DNA from: Roseomonas sp.
GTDB taxonomy: Bacteria; Pseudomonadota; Alphaproteobacteria; Acetobacterales; Acetobacteraceae
DNA: 64,000 nt
Assembly (NCBI GenBank): GCA_020249145.1
Contig: JADCGF010000027.1
Coordinates: 62,001 to 126,000 of the forward strand
Direction of reading: 5' to 3'
Part shown: piece by piece, positions 9,172 through 18,370 of the stretch
Position numbering within the stretch: position 1 is the stretch's first letter
Layout: each line of letters begins with the position of its first letter
Position numbers and translations under genes: made by a program
Notes under the pieces: model-generated
Databases searched by the model: none
Seen by the model: the letters and a program-made list of their open reading frames with translations, nothing else
What the model was told of the DNA's origin: nothing

Positions 9172-9729
9172 TCAGAATGCGCGCACATCCTTGATTTTCA
9201 TACCAATCCCCATCGACAGTCCTCCGAATTGAACATCTGGCGTCGTCTGGCGCGTGATGTCTCCTTCAAAACCTGGCAAGAAAGCATTCGGCAGTAGAAT
9301 AGGATTGAGAGGCTTGTTGATGCCGACTTTTTTTAGGACACCAAAGACGTCCTCGAATTCAAAGGTGAAATAAACGTCGCCTAATTTCGCGCCCTCAAGT
9401 CCAGGCTCCAGTTTTCCATTTCTAACATCATCTAGATTAACAACAATCTTGCGGCATAGACGCAAGCACCCATTAAGCTGTGTATATTTCCCCCCAATAC
9501 TGTGGTTTTGAAACCTCGAAATCAGTCCGGGTGGCAAATACGGGCGCCTCGTTGATACATATTCAAATAGCAACTCTGTTGACGCGCTGGGCGAATAGCT
9601 TGGCAACTCGCCTGGATCCCTGTCAGAGAGAATAAACGAAAATTCTTCGACCACTAGGTTGATTATACCTGGATTTTTTTTGTCCAAATCCTCAGCCTTA
9701 TCAAAAATCTCTTGAAGTGAAGCGAACAT
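9172..9729 (-). CDS. Hypothetical protein, AT-rich orphan
   Basis: Reading frame of 185 aa that I do not recognise. Codon use (many AAT, ATA, TTT, AGA codons) and base composition are clearly poorer in GC than mazG and dnaE on either side, which points to horizontal acquisition. The product has no signal peptide or membrane segment. It is mixed alpha/beta by eye, with a charged N-terminus (MFASLQEIFDKAEDLDKK) and a glycine-rich C-terminus (FGGLSMGIGMKIKDVRAF). A good ribosome-binding site (GGGAG, 7 nt spacing) supports the start. No toxin, antitoxin, nuclease or phage motif is visible. Confidence 0.65.
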   Translation of the reverse strand: MFASLQEIFDKAEDLDKKNPGIINLVVEEFSFILSDRDPGELPSYSPSASTELLFEYVSTRRPYLPPGLISRFQNHSIGGKYTQLNGCLRLCRKIVVNLDDVRNGKLEPGLEGAKLGDVYFTFEFEDVFGVLKKVGINKPLNPILLPNAFLPGFEGDITRQTTPDVQFGGLSMGIGMKIKDVRAF

Positions 9730-9946
9730 TTTAATCTCCCAGGTTTATGTTCTCAGACGTTCATTAACTGGGTTATGTCACCTTGACTACGGCACCCTGT
9801 CAAGTGCATGCCGATTCCCGAGCATTTGCTATATCGCATGCATGGCCTTGGGGCTTGGCCCTGTTCGAGCGAAGTAGGATCGCTAATCGCTGAGCGGCGT
9901 GCCACAGGAATAAGCTTTTGGGCCGGTTCGGTGCACCATTTGAACG

Positions 9947-12900
9947 TTAAAACTCCTCAACCTGCGCCACACCCGGCACCACGCGCATCGCCTGCATCAG
10001 CCTTGGCCCGACATTGAAGCCGCCCGGCAGCGCAATTTCGACTTCCTGCGCTGGTCCAAGCTGCGGCACCAAAATCACGCGGCCTCGTCCACGGCCTTCG
10101 CGCGTCAGCAAGGCGCGGATCGGGTCAAGTGTTGCCGTTGCTTCCAGCCATAGCTTGATCCCGCCGCCGGCATTGGCGGCGACCTTGTCCAGGCTTTCGA
10201 CCTCGGTCGCGGTCAGGCGCAAGGCTTCGCCTTCCTGGCGCAAATCGGCGGTCACCAGAATGGCGCTGCCTTCGGCCAGCAAATCACGGCTGCGGTTCAG
10301 CACCTCGGAAAAGCAGGTCACTTCGAAACTGCCATGGGTATCGGAAACCCGAACCCAGGCCATACGGCTGCCGGTCTTGGTCGTGCGTTCCTTGGCATTC
10401 ACCACGGTGCCGGCCAGCTTCACGCGCCCGCCGCCGCGGCCCGCGCGTTCCGTAATGGCGGAAGATGGCACCACACCAATGCGCTTTAGCGCCTGGCGAT
10501 AGGCATCCAGCGGATGGGCGGAAAGATGGAAGCCAATGGCCTCCGCTTCCTGCGACAGCCGATCGAGCGGCTGCCAATCCGGCACATCCGGCAGGCGCAG
10601 CGCTTCCGCCTTGCCGGGCTCAGCACCAAAAAGCCCGATCTGGCCGCTGGAACGTTCCTCGGCACTGGCCTGGGCGCGGCGGAGGATGGTCTCGGCACCG
10701 GCCATGACGCGGGCGCGATTGCCATCCAGGCATTCAAAGGCGCCGGCGCGGGCCAGGTTCTCGATCTGCATTTTATTGAGCAGCTTGGGGTCCACCCGCG
10801 CGGCGAAATCCGCAAGCGAGGCGAAATCACCGCCCTTATCGCGCGCCGCCACCAGATCACGCATCGCGCTTTCGCCCACGCGCTTCACGGCGGCGAGCGC
10901 GAAGCGAATGGCCTGCTTGCCATCATCCCGCGCTTCAACGCGGAAATCAGCGCCGCTGCGGTTGATATCCGGCGGCAGCACCGCAATCCCAAGCCGCGCC
11001 GCTTCCTGCATATGGCCCGCAAGCTTATCCGTATTGGAAAGATCAAGTGTCATGGAAGCGGCCAGAAAGGCCACGGTGTGATTGGCCTTCAACCAAGCGG
11101 TCTGATAGCTCACCAGCGCATAGGCCGCCGCGTGGGATTTATTGAAGCCGTAATCGGCGAAGCGTTCCATCAGGTCAAAAATCTCGGCGGCTTTCGCGGC
11201 TTCAATGCCGCGCGCTTCGGCGCCATCACAGAAAATCTTGCGCTGCGCTTCCATTTCGCTGCGGATTTTCTTGCCCATGGCGCGGCGCAACAAATCCGCA
11301 GCACCCAGCGAATAGCCGGCCAGATCCTGCGCAATCTGCATGACCTGTTCCTGATAGACCATGATGCCATAGGTCTCAGACAAAATGTGCCTTATCGCCT
11401 CATGCGGCGGTTCCCAAGCCTCGCCATGTTTGCGCGTGCAATAGGCCGGGATATTCGCCATGGGGCCGGGGCGATAGAGCGCCACCGCCGCCACCAAATC
11501 CTCAAAACGGTTGGCGCGCATCTGCCGCAGGCAGTCGCGCATCCCCTGCCCTTCAAACTGGAAGACGCCAGCGGCATCACCGCGCCCGAGCATTTCATAG
11601 GTTTTCGGATCATCCAGCGGGATGGCGGCGATATCAACCGAGATCCCCTGCCCCTTCAGGATTTCCAATGCACGTTCAATGACGGTGAGGGTCTTCAGGC
11701 CCAGAAAGTCGAACTTCACCAGGCTCGCCATTTCCGCATATTTCATCGAATACTGCGTGACCAGCATTTCCGAACGCGGGTCGCGATAGAGCGGCACGGT
11801 TTCAATCAAGGGCTTGCGCCCAATCACCACGCCGGCGGCATGGGTTGAGGCATTGCGATAAAGCCCTTCAACCTGCAGCGCGATATCCAAAAGCCGCGCC
11901 ACTTGTTCGTCACTATCGCGCATTTCCTGCAAGCGCGCTTCGCCTTCAATCGCCTGCGAAAGCGTGACGGGCTTGGCGGGGTTATTCGGAATGAGTGAGG
12001 CGATCTTGTCCACCTGTCCATAAGGCATGCCAAGCACGCGCCCCACATCGCGCACCGCGGCTTTCGCTTGCAGCTTGCCGAAGGTGATGATTTGCGCGAC
12101 GCGATCTTCACCATATTCGCGCCGGACATAGGCAATCACTTCGTCGCGCCGGTCCTGGCAGAAATCAATATCAAAATCCGGCATGGAAACGCGTTCCGGG
12201 TTGAGGAAGCGTTCAAACAGCAGGCTGAAGCGGATCGGGTCCAAATCCGTGATCAGCAGTGACCAGGCAGCCACCGAACCAGCGCCTGAACCGCGCCCGG
12301 GGCCCACCGGAATGGGCGGGGTTTGCGCTTTCGCCCATTGGATGAAATCTGCAACAATCAAGAAATAGCCTGGGAAACCCATCTTCTCGATGACGCCGAT
12401 TTCATAGGCTAGGCGTTCGCGATATTGCGTGCGGGTTGCTTCATCCGGCGCGGGGCGCATGGCATCCAGGCGCTGTTCAAGCCCGGCTTCGGCCATGGCG
12501 CGCAGTGTTTCGGCTTCTGTCTTGCCTTCCTGCACCTTGGGGCAGATGGGCAATTCGGGCTTGCGCGCTTCGGTCATCACCGCGCTCATGCGCGCAATGG
12601 CGAGCGTATTGTCGCAGGCATCGGGCAAATCCGCGAAAAGCGCGCGCATGGCTTCTGCCGGTTTGAACCAATGCTCCGGTGTGACGCGCCGGCGGTCGCG
12701 TTCCGCCATGGTGCGGCCTTCAGCGATGCACAGCAGCGCGTCATGCGCTTCATACATCGCAGGTGCAGCGAAATAGACATCATTGGCGGCGATGATCGGC
12801 AGCCGTGCGGCATGGGCAAGCGCGAGCAAGGCAGGTTCCAGGCGCGCTTCCTCATTTCGCCCATGGCGGTTGAGTTCCACCGCAAGCCGATCCGGAAAGG

Positions 12901-13396
12901 CTTCCTTGAGCCGTGCGAGCAGTTTTTGGGCGGCGGGCTTTTGCCCTTCCAGCAACAGCCGTGAAATCGGCCCAAGCGTGCCGCCCGTCAGCAGAAACAG
13001 CCCCTCTGCATGCGCCGCGAGTTGGTCCAGCAGCACCGCCGGCTTGCCCGAGGCATCATCCCGCAAAAAGCCAAGCGATGACAGGCGTTGCAGATTATCA
13101 AGACCCTTGGGCGTGAGCGCGAGTGCCACCAGCGGATCAGGCGGCAGGCGGAGCGCATCTGGCCGATCAGCATCCGTGCTGGCGCGGCTTAGGCCCAATT
13201 GGCAGCCCATGATTGGCTGCACGCCCTTCTTCGCGCAGACTTCAGCAAACTCCAAAGCGCCGAACAGATTGCCCGTATCCGTCAGCGCCAGCGCTGGCAT
13301 GCCGTCGGCCACGGCAAGCGCGGCGAGCTTTTCTACCTTGATCGCGCCTTCCGAGAGCGAATAGGCCGAATGCGTGTGCAGATGAATAAAGGGCAT
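9947..13396 (-). CDS. dnaE: DNA polymerase III alpha subunit
   Basis: Catalytic subunit of the replicative polymerase, 1149 aa. I chose the ATG at 13396 because the family N-terminus begins MPFIHLHTHSAYSLSEGAIK; a further in-frame start at 13444 would add 16 unconserved residues. The PHP domain is N-terminal. The palm holds the catalytic triad in PDFDIDFCQDRR (about residues 404-415). Thumb and fingers follow (QEQVMQIAQDLAGYSL, YGFNKSHAAAYALVSYQTAW). A C-terminal OB-fold is recognisable around VKLAGTVVNAKERTTK. The length and SLSEGA start indicate replicative DnaE1 rather than the error-prone DnaE2/ImuC. No imuA or imuB lies nearby. Confidence 0.96.
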   Translation of the reverse strand: MPFIHLHTHSAYSLSEGAIKVEKLAALAVADGMPALALTDTGNLFGALEFAEVCAKKGVQPIMGCQLGLSRASTDADRPDALRLPPDPLVALALTPKGLDNLQRLSSLGFLRDDASGKPAVLLDQLAAHAEGLFLLTGGTLGPISRLLLEGQKPAAQKLLARLKEAFPDRLAVELNRHGRNEEARLEPALLALAHAARLPIIAANDVYFAAPAMYEAHDALLCIAEGRTMAERDRRRVTPEHWFKPAEAMRALFADLPDACDNTLAIARMSAVMTEARKPELPICPKVQEGKTEAETLRAMAEAGLEQRLDAMRPAPDEATRTQYRERLAYEIGVIEKMGFPGYFLIVADFIQWAKAQTPPIPVGPGRGSGAGSVAAWSLLITDLDPIRFSLLFERFLNPERVSMPDFDIDFCQDRRDEVIAYVRREYGEDRVAQIITFGKLQAKAAVRDVGRVLGMPYGQVDKIASLIPNNPAKPVTLSQAIEGEARLQEMRDSDEQVARLLDIALQVEGLYRNASTHAAGVVIGRKPLIETVPLYRDPRSEMLVTQYSMKYAEMASLVKFDFLGLKTLTVIERALEILKGQGISVDIAAIPLDDPKTYEMLGRGDAAGVFQFEGQGMRDCLRQMRANRFEDLVAAVALYRPGPMANIPAYCTRKHGEAWEPPHEAIRHILSETYGIMVYQEQVMQIAQDLAGYSLGAADLLRRAMGKKIRSEMEAQRKIFCDGAEARGIEAAKAAEIFDLMERFADYGFNKSHAAAYALVSYQTAWLKANHTVAFLAASMTLDLSNTDKLAGHMQEAARLGIAVLPPDINRSGADFRVEARDDGKQAIRFALAAVKRVGESAMRDLVAARDKGGDFASLADFAARVDPKLLNKMQIENLARAGAFECLDGNRARVMAGAETILRRAQASAEERSSGQIGLFGAEPGKAEALRLPDVPDWQPLDRLSQEAEAIGFHLSAHPLDAYRQALKRIGVVPSSAITERAGRGGGRVKLAGTVVNAKERTTKTGSRMAWVRVSDTHGSFEVTCFSEVLNRSRDLLAEGSAILVTADLRQEGEALRLTATEVESLDKVAANAGGGIKLWLEATATLDPIRALLTREGRGRGRVILVPQLGPAQEVEIALPGGFNVGPRLMQAMRVVPGVAQVEEF

Positions 13397-13507
13397 GCAG
13401 TTTGCGTTCCGGAATCGCGTAAGGGTCAAGGTTAGCACAGCCAAAAGCCCTTGCCTGCCGTCCCATGCGCGCTCAGGATGGAATTCGAAAGTTTACAGGA
13501 GCCCTTC

Positions 13508-14089
13508 ATGTCCCTCCCCCGCCTTGCCCTGACCGCCCTGCCCTTCCTGGCGCTTGCCTTTGGCGCGGACCCCGCGCTGGCCCATGCCGGACATGAGCAC
13601 GGGCTAGTTGCGGGTTTTCTGCACCCGCTGATGGGTGCGGATCATGTGGCAGCGATGGTGGCGATTGGGCTTTGGGCGGCATCCCTTGGCTGGCGGCGCG
13701 GCTGGTTGCCGCCGCTGGGTTTCCTGGCCGGCATGGCGGGCGGTATTGCGCTTGGCCTGGCGGGCGGTGTCGGCCTTGGTTTTGGCGTGGTTGAAACCGC
13801 GGTGGCGGGCAGCCTGATTGTGCTCGGCGCGATGTTGGCCATGGCGCAGCCATTCCGGCTTGGCTTGGCGCTGCCCTTAGTGCTGGTCGCCGGCTTGGTA
13901 CATGGCTTGGCGCATGGCGTTGAGATAGCCAGCGCGGGTTTTGTGACCGCGATTGGCATGCTGGCGGGGTCTGCGCTGCTGCATGGCTTTGGCGTGGCGC
14001 TGGGTGTGGCCAGCGCGCGTTACGCTGGCGCGCTGCGCTTTGGTGGGGCCGCGATTGCGGGGTTTGGGGCGTTGTTACTAGTTTCTTGA
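13508..14089 (+). CDS. HupE/UreJ-family membrane protein
   Basis: Integral membrane protein of 193 aa from the ATG at 13508, preceded by a CAGGAG ribosome-binding site. A cleavable-looking signal (LALTALPFLALAFGADPALA) is followed by HAGHEHG and the family motif HPLMGADHVAAM. About five further hydrophobic segments rich in Gly/Ala follow, with a second histidine pair in VLVAGLVHGLAHGVE. HupE/UreJ proteins are associated with nickel (or cobalt) entry for hydrogenase and urease, but no such enzyme is encoded here, so metal specificity is unknown. It is transcribed divergently from dnaE. Confidence 0.85.
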   Translation: MSLPRLALTALPFLALAFGADPALAHAGHEHGLVAGFLHPLMGADHVAAMVAIGLWAASLGWRRGWLPPLGFLAGMAGGIALGLAGGVGLGFGVVETAVAGSLIVLGAMLAMAQPFRLGLALPLVLVAGLVHGLAHGVEIASAGFVTAIGMLAGSALLHGFGVALGVASARYAGALRFGGAAIAGFGALLLVS

Positions 14090-14112
14090 ACGCAGCGTAA
14101 CTCGACGTGTCC

Positions 14113-14646
14113 TTACTCTCTTACCTCAAGACCACGCCTTCTTCGTTCGACGAGAAGTGCTTCGCGGCCGGATAGTACCTGATCACGAAGCGCCTGTAAT
14201 CCGCTTCGTTGATTTATCCAAATATTTCGATGCAGCTCTTTCGATGTTATGCTATTCTCATTTTCCTCATCCCATCGAAGAGCTTGGTCATTAGTTGCTG
14301 CGAGTTGACGAGGAGCGCCGCCGGCCCATTCGTTGATAGTGGCTCCAAGACTTGCATTGAGCGCACCCAGTGCGGCGGGTTCGCCGCCGCGGGGAAGATC
14401 CGGATTGGCTGCCAAATGAAAACGCCAACGAAGCTGTCCAATGTAGAACCACTTCACTGCATCGTCTCGCTTGCCTTCATTGAAAAGCCGCGCAGCAAAC
14501 ATATAAAGGGTCATCGGATACTCCGAGGGAAGGCGCGCCTCGAACTCGGCTAGGGGCAAACTCTGAAAATTTTCCATAGTTATTTCTTGTGCGCGCGCGT
14601 TACTACAAAGAAGCACGATGACAATCAAAAAGGCACGGAAACACAT
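14113..14646 (-). CDS. Exported protein of unknown function
   Basis: Product of 177 aa that I cannot assign. A clear Sec signal peptide (FLIVIVLLCSNARA, cleavage after about residue 19) precedes a mature part with YMFAARLFNEGKRDDAVKWF, which reads like one TPR-type helix pair. It is followed by IGQLRWRFHLAANPDLPRGG and a charged C-terminus. GC is lower than in lolD upstream, which may indicate acquisition. A GGAG-like ribosome-binding site lies 9 nt before the ATG. It lies 82 bp downstream of lolD on the same strand, so read-through is possible. Confidence 0.6.
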   Translation of the reverse strand: MCFRAFLIVIVLLCSNARAQEITMENFQSLPLAEFEARLPSEYPMTLYMFAARLFNEGKRDDAVKWFYIGQLRWRFHLAANPDLPRGGEPAALGALNASLGATINEWAGGAPRQLAATNDQALRWDEENENSITSKELHRNIWINQRSGLQALRDQVLSGREALLVERRRRGLEVRE

Positions 14647-14728
14647 GGCGTTTATCTCCAGATAAGCACACGCTCTACCGAATAATATGTCTCAAGATTC
14701 TCAACATGTGAAGATCAAGGGGAGTAAG

Positions 14729-15409
14729 CTATTGCCGTACGATCTTCCCATCCCGCAGCGTCACCACCCGGTCCATCCGCCGCGCAAGATCGGGGTTATG
14801 CGTGGCAATCAGCGCGGCCAGGCCCTGACCGCGCACCTGTTCGAGCAGTTCGGCAAAAACACGATCAGATGTGGCGACATCCAGATTGCCGGTGGGTTCA
14901 TCCGCCAAAAGCAAACGCGGGTGATTGGCCAGCGCGCGCGCAATGGCAACCCGCTGTTGTTCACCGCCCGAAAGCTTGCCTGGGCGATGATCCAACCGCG
15001 CTTGCAAGCCGAAAATCCCGAGCAAATCCTTCGCACGCTCCGTCGCCGCCGCGCGGCTTTTTCCGGCTGCGAGTTGCGGCAGGATGATGTTCTCGGCGGC
15101 GGTGAATTCCGGCAGAAGATGATGGAACTGATAGACAAAGCCGATAGTGGTGCGGCGGATGGTTGTGCGCGCTTCATCCGAAAGCGACCCAGCGGGCTTG
15201 CCTTGGATGAAAACCTCGCCCGCATCAGGCTTCTCGAGCAAGCCTGCCAGATGCAGCAAGGTTGATTTGCCGGTGCCGGAAGGCGCGACCAGCGCCACAA
15301 TCTCGCCCGCCTCAATCGTCAGGTCAGCGCCGAGCAAAACAGGCAATTCGCCCGCTTCGGTGCGGTAGCGGCGTTGAACGGCGGCGAGGCGGAGCGGCGC
15401 TTCATTCAT
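14729..15409 (-). CDS. lolD: Lipoprotein-releasing ABC transporter ATPase LolD
   Basis: ATPase of the LolCDE complex that releases mature lipoproteins from the inner membrane to LolA. From the ATG at 15409 it is 226 aa, the family size. Motifs: Walker [10 protein letters not shown] (the first residue is Ala instead of Gly), Q-loop [17 protein letters not shown], signature [15 protein letters not shown], Walker [13 protein letters not shown] and H-loop [13 protein letters not shown] is a LolD hallmark. Its start overlaps the lolC stop by 8 bp. Confidence 0.95.
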   Translation of the reverse strand: MNEAPLRLAAVQRRYRTEAGELPVLLGADLTIEAGEIVALVAPSGTGKSTLLHLAGLLEKPDAGEVFIQGKPAGSLSDEARTTIRRTTIGFVYQFHHLLPEFTAAENIILPQLAAGKSRAAATERAKDLLGIFGLQARLDHRPGKLSGGEQQRVAIARALANHPRLLLADEPTGNLDVATSDRVFAELLEQVRGQGLAALIATHNPDLARRMDRVVTLRDGKIVRQ

Positions 15410-16649
15410 TGCGCAGCATCTCCACCGGGTCCGTGCGCGCAGCGCGCCAGGAAGGGTAAAGCGTCGCCAGCAAAGAAAGGCCAAGCCCCATCGCCACCAC
15501 CTGCGCCACTTCATTGTAATCCAGGATCGCGGGCAGGCGCGTCAGGAAATAGACCTCTGCGCTGAATAATTCAGTGCCTGACAGGGATTGCAGGAACTGC
15601 CTGATGCTCTCGATATTCAGGCAAAACACCAAGCCGAGCACAAAGCCGATCATGGTGCCGAGCACACCAATAGAAGCACCACACAACAGGAAAATCCGCA
15701 TCACCGCGCCCTTGGTCGCACCCATGGTGCGCAGCACGGCGATATCGCGCCCCTTATCCTTCACCAGCATGATCAGGCTTGAGACGATATTGAAGGCAGC
15801 AACAATGATGATCAGCGTCAGGATCAGGAACATCACATTGCGTTCCACCTGCACCGCATTGAAGAAGCTTGAATTGGCATCCTGCCAGGAATGCACGATC
15901 ACGCGGCTGCCGGCAGCTTCCTGGATTTGCCGCATGATGCCGCGCAGCCGCGTTGGGTCTTGCACGAAAACTTCGATCTGTGTCGCGGCATCGCGCTGCT
16001 GGAAATAAAGCTGCGCGGCTTCCAGCGGCAGGAAGACAAAGCTGCTATCATATTCATTCATGCCGACATCAAATAGCGCCACCACCCGATAAGCGCGCAC
16101 GCGCGGCACCGTGCCGAAAACCGTTGTGCGCCCCTGCGGTGAAACCAGGCTGACATTATCACCAACCGAAACACGCAGGCGGGCAGCAAGGCGGCGGCCA
16201 ATGATGATGGAATCCTCGCCTTCGAACGCATCAAGGCTGCCGAGCCTTATGCCATCAGCAATCAAGGACCGCGCGCGCAAATCCTCGGGCCTGATGCCGC
16301 GCGCAAGCCCGCCTGTGGCACCGCCTGAATCAGAAGTGATCAGCACCTGGCCTTCCACAATCGGTGTCGCGGAAACCACGCCCGGCACGGCGCGAATACG
16401 CGCTGCCACATCGTCAAAATCGGTGAAGGATGAGCCCACGGCATAAATACCAAGATGCCCATTCAGCCCAAGAATGCGCCCAAGCAATTCATGGCGGAAG
16501 CCATTCATCACGCTCATGACAATGATCAGCGTGGCAACGCCAAGCGCGATGCCAACCAGCGAGAAAATCGCAATCACCGAGACAAAGCGTTCCCCCTTCC
16601 GCGCGCGCAAATAGCGGAAGGCGACCATACGCTCAAAGGCGTCGAACAT
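15402..16649 (-). CDS. lolC: Lipoprotein-releasing ABC transporter permease LolC/LolE
   Basis: Membrane subunit of the lipoprotein-releasing machine, 415 aa. It has an N-terminal membrane segment ([22 protein letters not shown]), a large MacB-like periplasmic domain, and three C-terminal membrane segments of the FtsX fold ([21 protein letters not shown] and following). The start [22 protein letters not shown] is characteristic. Only one permease gene is present, so as in many alphaproteobacteria a homodimer (LolF-like) may replace LolC plus LolE. It lies 6 bp downstream of proS, giving proS-lolC-lolD. Confidence 0.94.
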   Translation of the reverse strand: MFDAFERMVAFRYLRARKGERFVSVIAIFSLVGIALGVATLIIVMSVMNGFRHELLGRILGLNGHLGIYAVGSSFTDFDDVAARIRAVPGVVSATPIVEGQVLITSDSGGATGGLARGIRPEDLRARSLIADGIRLGSLDAFEGEDSIIIGRRLAARLRVSVGDNVSLVSPQGRTTVFGTVPRVRAYRVVALFDVGMNEYDSSFVFLPLEAAQLYFQQRDAATQIEVFVQDPTRLRGIMRQIQEAAGSRVIVHSWQDANSSFFNAVQVERNVMFLILTLIIIVAAFNIVSSLIMLVKDKGRDIAVLRTMGATKGAVMRIFLLCGASIGVLGTMIGFVLGLVFCLNIESIRQFLQSLSGTELFSAEVYFLTRLPAILDYNEVAQVVAMGLGLSLLATLYPSWRAARTDPVEMLRNE

Positions 16650-16655
16650 GCTGGC

Positions 16656-17978
16656 TCAGCCGCCCTTGATGCGGGTGATGGCATCTTCCAACGAGACTTC
16701 CTCACGCTCACCGGTCATGCGGCGCTTCAGTTCCACGCGCCCGGCAGCGGCACCGCGCGGGCCGATAATGGCCTGCCACGGAAAGCCCATCAGGTCAGCA
16801 TCGGCGAATTTCTCGCCGGCACGCGCGGGGCGGTCATCATAGACCGCGTGCTCAGCGCCCAGCCGCGCATAGAGTGTTTCGCACAGCGTATCGGTTGCGC
16901 CATCACCGGGGCGAAGGTTCAAGATCGCCGCAGCCCAGGGTGCGACCGCATCCGGCCATTTGATGCCAGCTTCATCATGATTCGCTTCAATCAGCGCACC
17001 CACCAGGCGGGACACACCAATGCCATAGCTGCCCATTTCTGGGATCACGGCATTGCCATCCGGCCCCGTCACAGCCATGCCCATGGCTGCGCTGTATTTG
17101 GTACCGAAATAAAAGATATGGCCCACTTCAATACCGCGGGCGGAAACGCGCTTGTCTTCTGAAAGCGCGGCCCAAGCGGCTTCGTCGTGCATTTCTTCAG
17201 TGGCCGCGTAATGGCTGGTCCAGAAATCCACCTGCGCTGTCAGATCGCTATCGTAATCTGGCGCTTCAGCCAGCACGTCGCGTTCCAGCAAATCCCGGCT
17301 CACGAAAACCTGGCTTTCGCCTGTCTCGGCCAGGATGATGAATTCATGCGAAAGATTGCCACCAATCGGCCCCGTATCTGCGCGCATCGGAATGGCCTTC
17401 AGGCCCATGCGCGCGAAAGTCCTCAGATAGGCCAGGAACATCTGCCGATAGGAATGCTGCGCGCCTTCCTTGGTCAGATCAAAGGAATAGGCATCCTTCA
17501 TCAGGAATTCGCGCCCGCGCATCACACCGAAACGAGGACGCACCTCATCGCGGAATTTCCACTGGATGTGATAAAGGTTGCGTGGCAAATCACGATAGGA
17601 TTTGGCGAATTGCTTCAAGATATCGGTGACCATTTCCTCATTGGTCGGGCCGAAGAGCATTTCGCGTTCGTGGCGGTCACGAATGCGGAGCATTTCCTTC
17701 CCGTAATCATCATAGCGCCCGCTTTCGCGCCACAGCTCAGCCGGCTGGATGGTCGGCATCAGGATTTCATGCGCCCCGGCGCGGTCCTGTTCTTCGCGCA
17801 CAATCTGTTCAACGCGGCGCAGCACGCGCAAGCCCGCCGGCAGCCAGGCATAAATCCCCGCCGAGGTCTGGCGGATCAGCCCCGCACGCAGCATGAGGCG
17901 GTGAGAGGCGATTTGCGCCTCGGCCGGGGTTTCCTTAAGGGTCGGCAGAAAGGCGCGAGTAAGGCGCAAGGTTCTCAT
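16656..17978 (-). CDS. proS: Prolyl-tRNA synthetase, short alphaproteobacterial form
   Basis: Class II synthetase charging tRNA-Pro, 440 aa. This is the short bacterial type lacking the editing insertion found in the roughly 570-aa E. coli enzyme. Motif 1 region: [20 protein letters not shown]. Motif 2: [20 protein letters not shown]. Motif 3: [16 protein letters not shown]. The anticodon-binding domain is C-terminal ([11 protein letters not shown]). Position immediately upstream of lolCD is a conserved alphaproteobacterial arrangement. A long inverted repeat and a possible small RNA lie upstream (see 18048 and 18150). Confidence 0.95.
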   Translation of the reverse strand: MRTLRLTRAFLPTLKETPAEAQIASHRLMLRAGLIRQTSAGIYAWLPAGLRVLRRVEQIVREEQDRAGAHEILMPTIQPAELWRESGRYDDYGKEMLRIRDRHEREMLFGPTNEEMVTDILKQFAKSYRDLPRNLYHIQWKFRDEVRPRFGVMRGREFLMKDAYSFDLTKEGAQHSYRQMFLAYLRTFARMGLKAIPMRADTGPIGGNLSHEFIILAETGESQVFVSRDLLERDVLAEAPDYDSDLTAQVDFWTSHYAATEEMHDEAAWAALSEDKRVSARGIEVGHIFYFGTKYSAAMGMAVTGPDGNAVIPEMGSYGIGVSRLVGALIEANHDEAGIKWPDAVAPWAAAILNLRPGDGATDTLCETLYARLGAEHAVYDDRPARAGEKFADADLMGFPWQAIIGPRGAAAGRVELKRRMTGEREEVSLEDAITRIKGG

Positions 17979-18047
17979 CCTTCAATGTCTAGCGACGGGG
18001 GGCGCACCCTAGTCCAGAAGTGTTTCCGGGGGAATCACCTGCCCCAC

Positions 18048-18079
18048 CGCGCAATAAAAGATCAGGAATTTATTGTGCG
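18048..18079. repeat. 11-bp inverted repeat upstream of proS
   Basis: Arms 18048-18058 (CGCGCAATAAA) and 18069-18079 (TTTATTGTGCG) pair over 11 positions with one G-U, around a 10-nt loop. The structure stands out as AT-rich in a GC-rich genome. There is no following T-run, so it is more likely an operator or mRNA-leader hairpin of proS than a terminator. Confidence 0.55.
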
Positions 18080-18149
18080 ACGCAGCAATTCGTCATTTGG
18101 GGCGCGTTTGTGGCATTTTCATGCTTGCCAGCGGGCAGGACAAACATTT

Positions 18150-18268
18150 ACAAAAGAAAAGGCCGCCACCATAAGGCAGCGGCCCAAGTTTAGGGAGGAA
18201 ACGCCAGTCACACGGCAGAGGAAGAAACCAATCTCCCTCTCGACGTTTAGAATGGCGGACCAGCTTCG
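18150..18268 (-). ncRNA. Candidate small RNA with CU-rich segment and intrinsic terminator
   Basis: Inferred from signals only. A -35 TTGACC (18298-18303) and a weak -10 TGATTG (18275-18280), 17 bp apart, precede about 120 nt. These end in a hairpin (18161-18184, GGCCGC/GCGGCC) followed by TTTTCTTTT on the minus strand. Upstream of the hairpin the RNA would carry TTTCCTCCCTAAAC, an unpaired-looking CCUCC anti-Shine-Dalgarno stretch like those in several alphaproteobacterial sRNAs. A 62-codon frame runs through it but resembles no protein. Alternatives: a proS leader or a second terminator for the upstream operon. Confidence 0.35.
18153..18184 (-). terminator. Intrinsic terminator (minus strand)
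   Basis: GGCCGC at 18161-18166 pairs with GCGGCC at 18179-18184 around a 12-nt loop. On the minus strand the stem is followed by TTTTCTTTT. It lies between DUF1467 and proS, so it ends either the candidate small RNA or read-through from upstream. Confidence 0.6.
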
Positions 18269-18274
18269 AAGGCT

Positions 18275-18303
18275 CAATCAAAAAGAGCCAAAAGCAAGGT
18301 CAA
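18275..18303 (-). promoter_or_regulatory. Possible sigma-70-type promoter of the candidate small RNA
   Basis: Minus-strand TTGACC (-35) and TGATTG (-10, poor match) with 17-bp spacing. The -35 is good and the -10 weak, so support comes mainly from the terminated segment downstream. Confidence 0.3.
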
Positions 18304-18342
18304 AAAAGCGGCTACCAGACTTACATTGCCCGGATATAAGGC

Positions 18343-18366
18343 AAAACCGACCCCAGGGTCGGTTTT
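18343..18366. terminator. Rho-independent terminator after the DUF1467 gene
   Basis: Perfect 10-bp stem AAAACCGACC (18343-18352) and GGTCGGTTTT (18357-18366) with a 4-nt loop. It lies 5 bp beyond the DUF1467 stop. A/T runs on both sides let it act in either direction. It closes the nuo-birA-coaX-rnj-DUF1467 run. Confidence 0.8.
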
Positions 18367-18370
18367 TCGC

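Larger units (their letters stand above)
17979..18370. other. Structured 392-bp intergenic region, no protein gene seen
   Basis: Gap between DUF1467 and proS, both on the minus strand. It holds, in order of minus-strand transcription, the DUF1467 terminator hairpin (18343-18366), a promoter-like pair (18275-18303), a terminator-like GC hairpin with T-tail (18153-18184), and an 11-bp inverted repeat (18048-18079) about 70 bp before proS. Small frames here lack recognisable domains. Confidence 0.6.

Noticed and set aside
9808..10017. 69-codon plus-strand frame at the dnaE 3' end
   Set aside because: It has no family resemblance, overlaps the end of dnaE in antisense and lacks a clear ribosome-binding site.
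17979..18050. T-box or other amino-acid riboswitch before proS
   Set aside because: T-box features (specifier loop, antiterminator TGG motif) were not found and such elements are rare in alphaproteobacteria.
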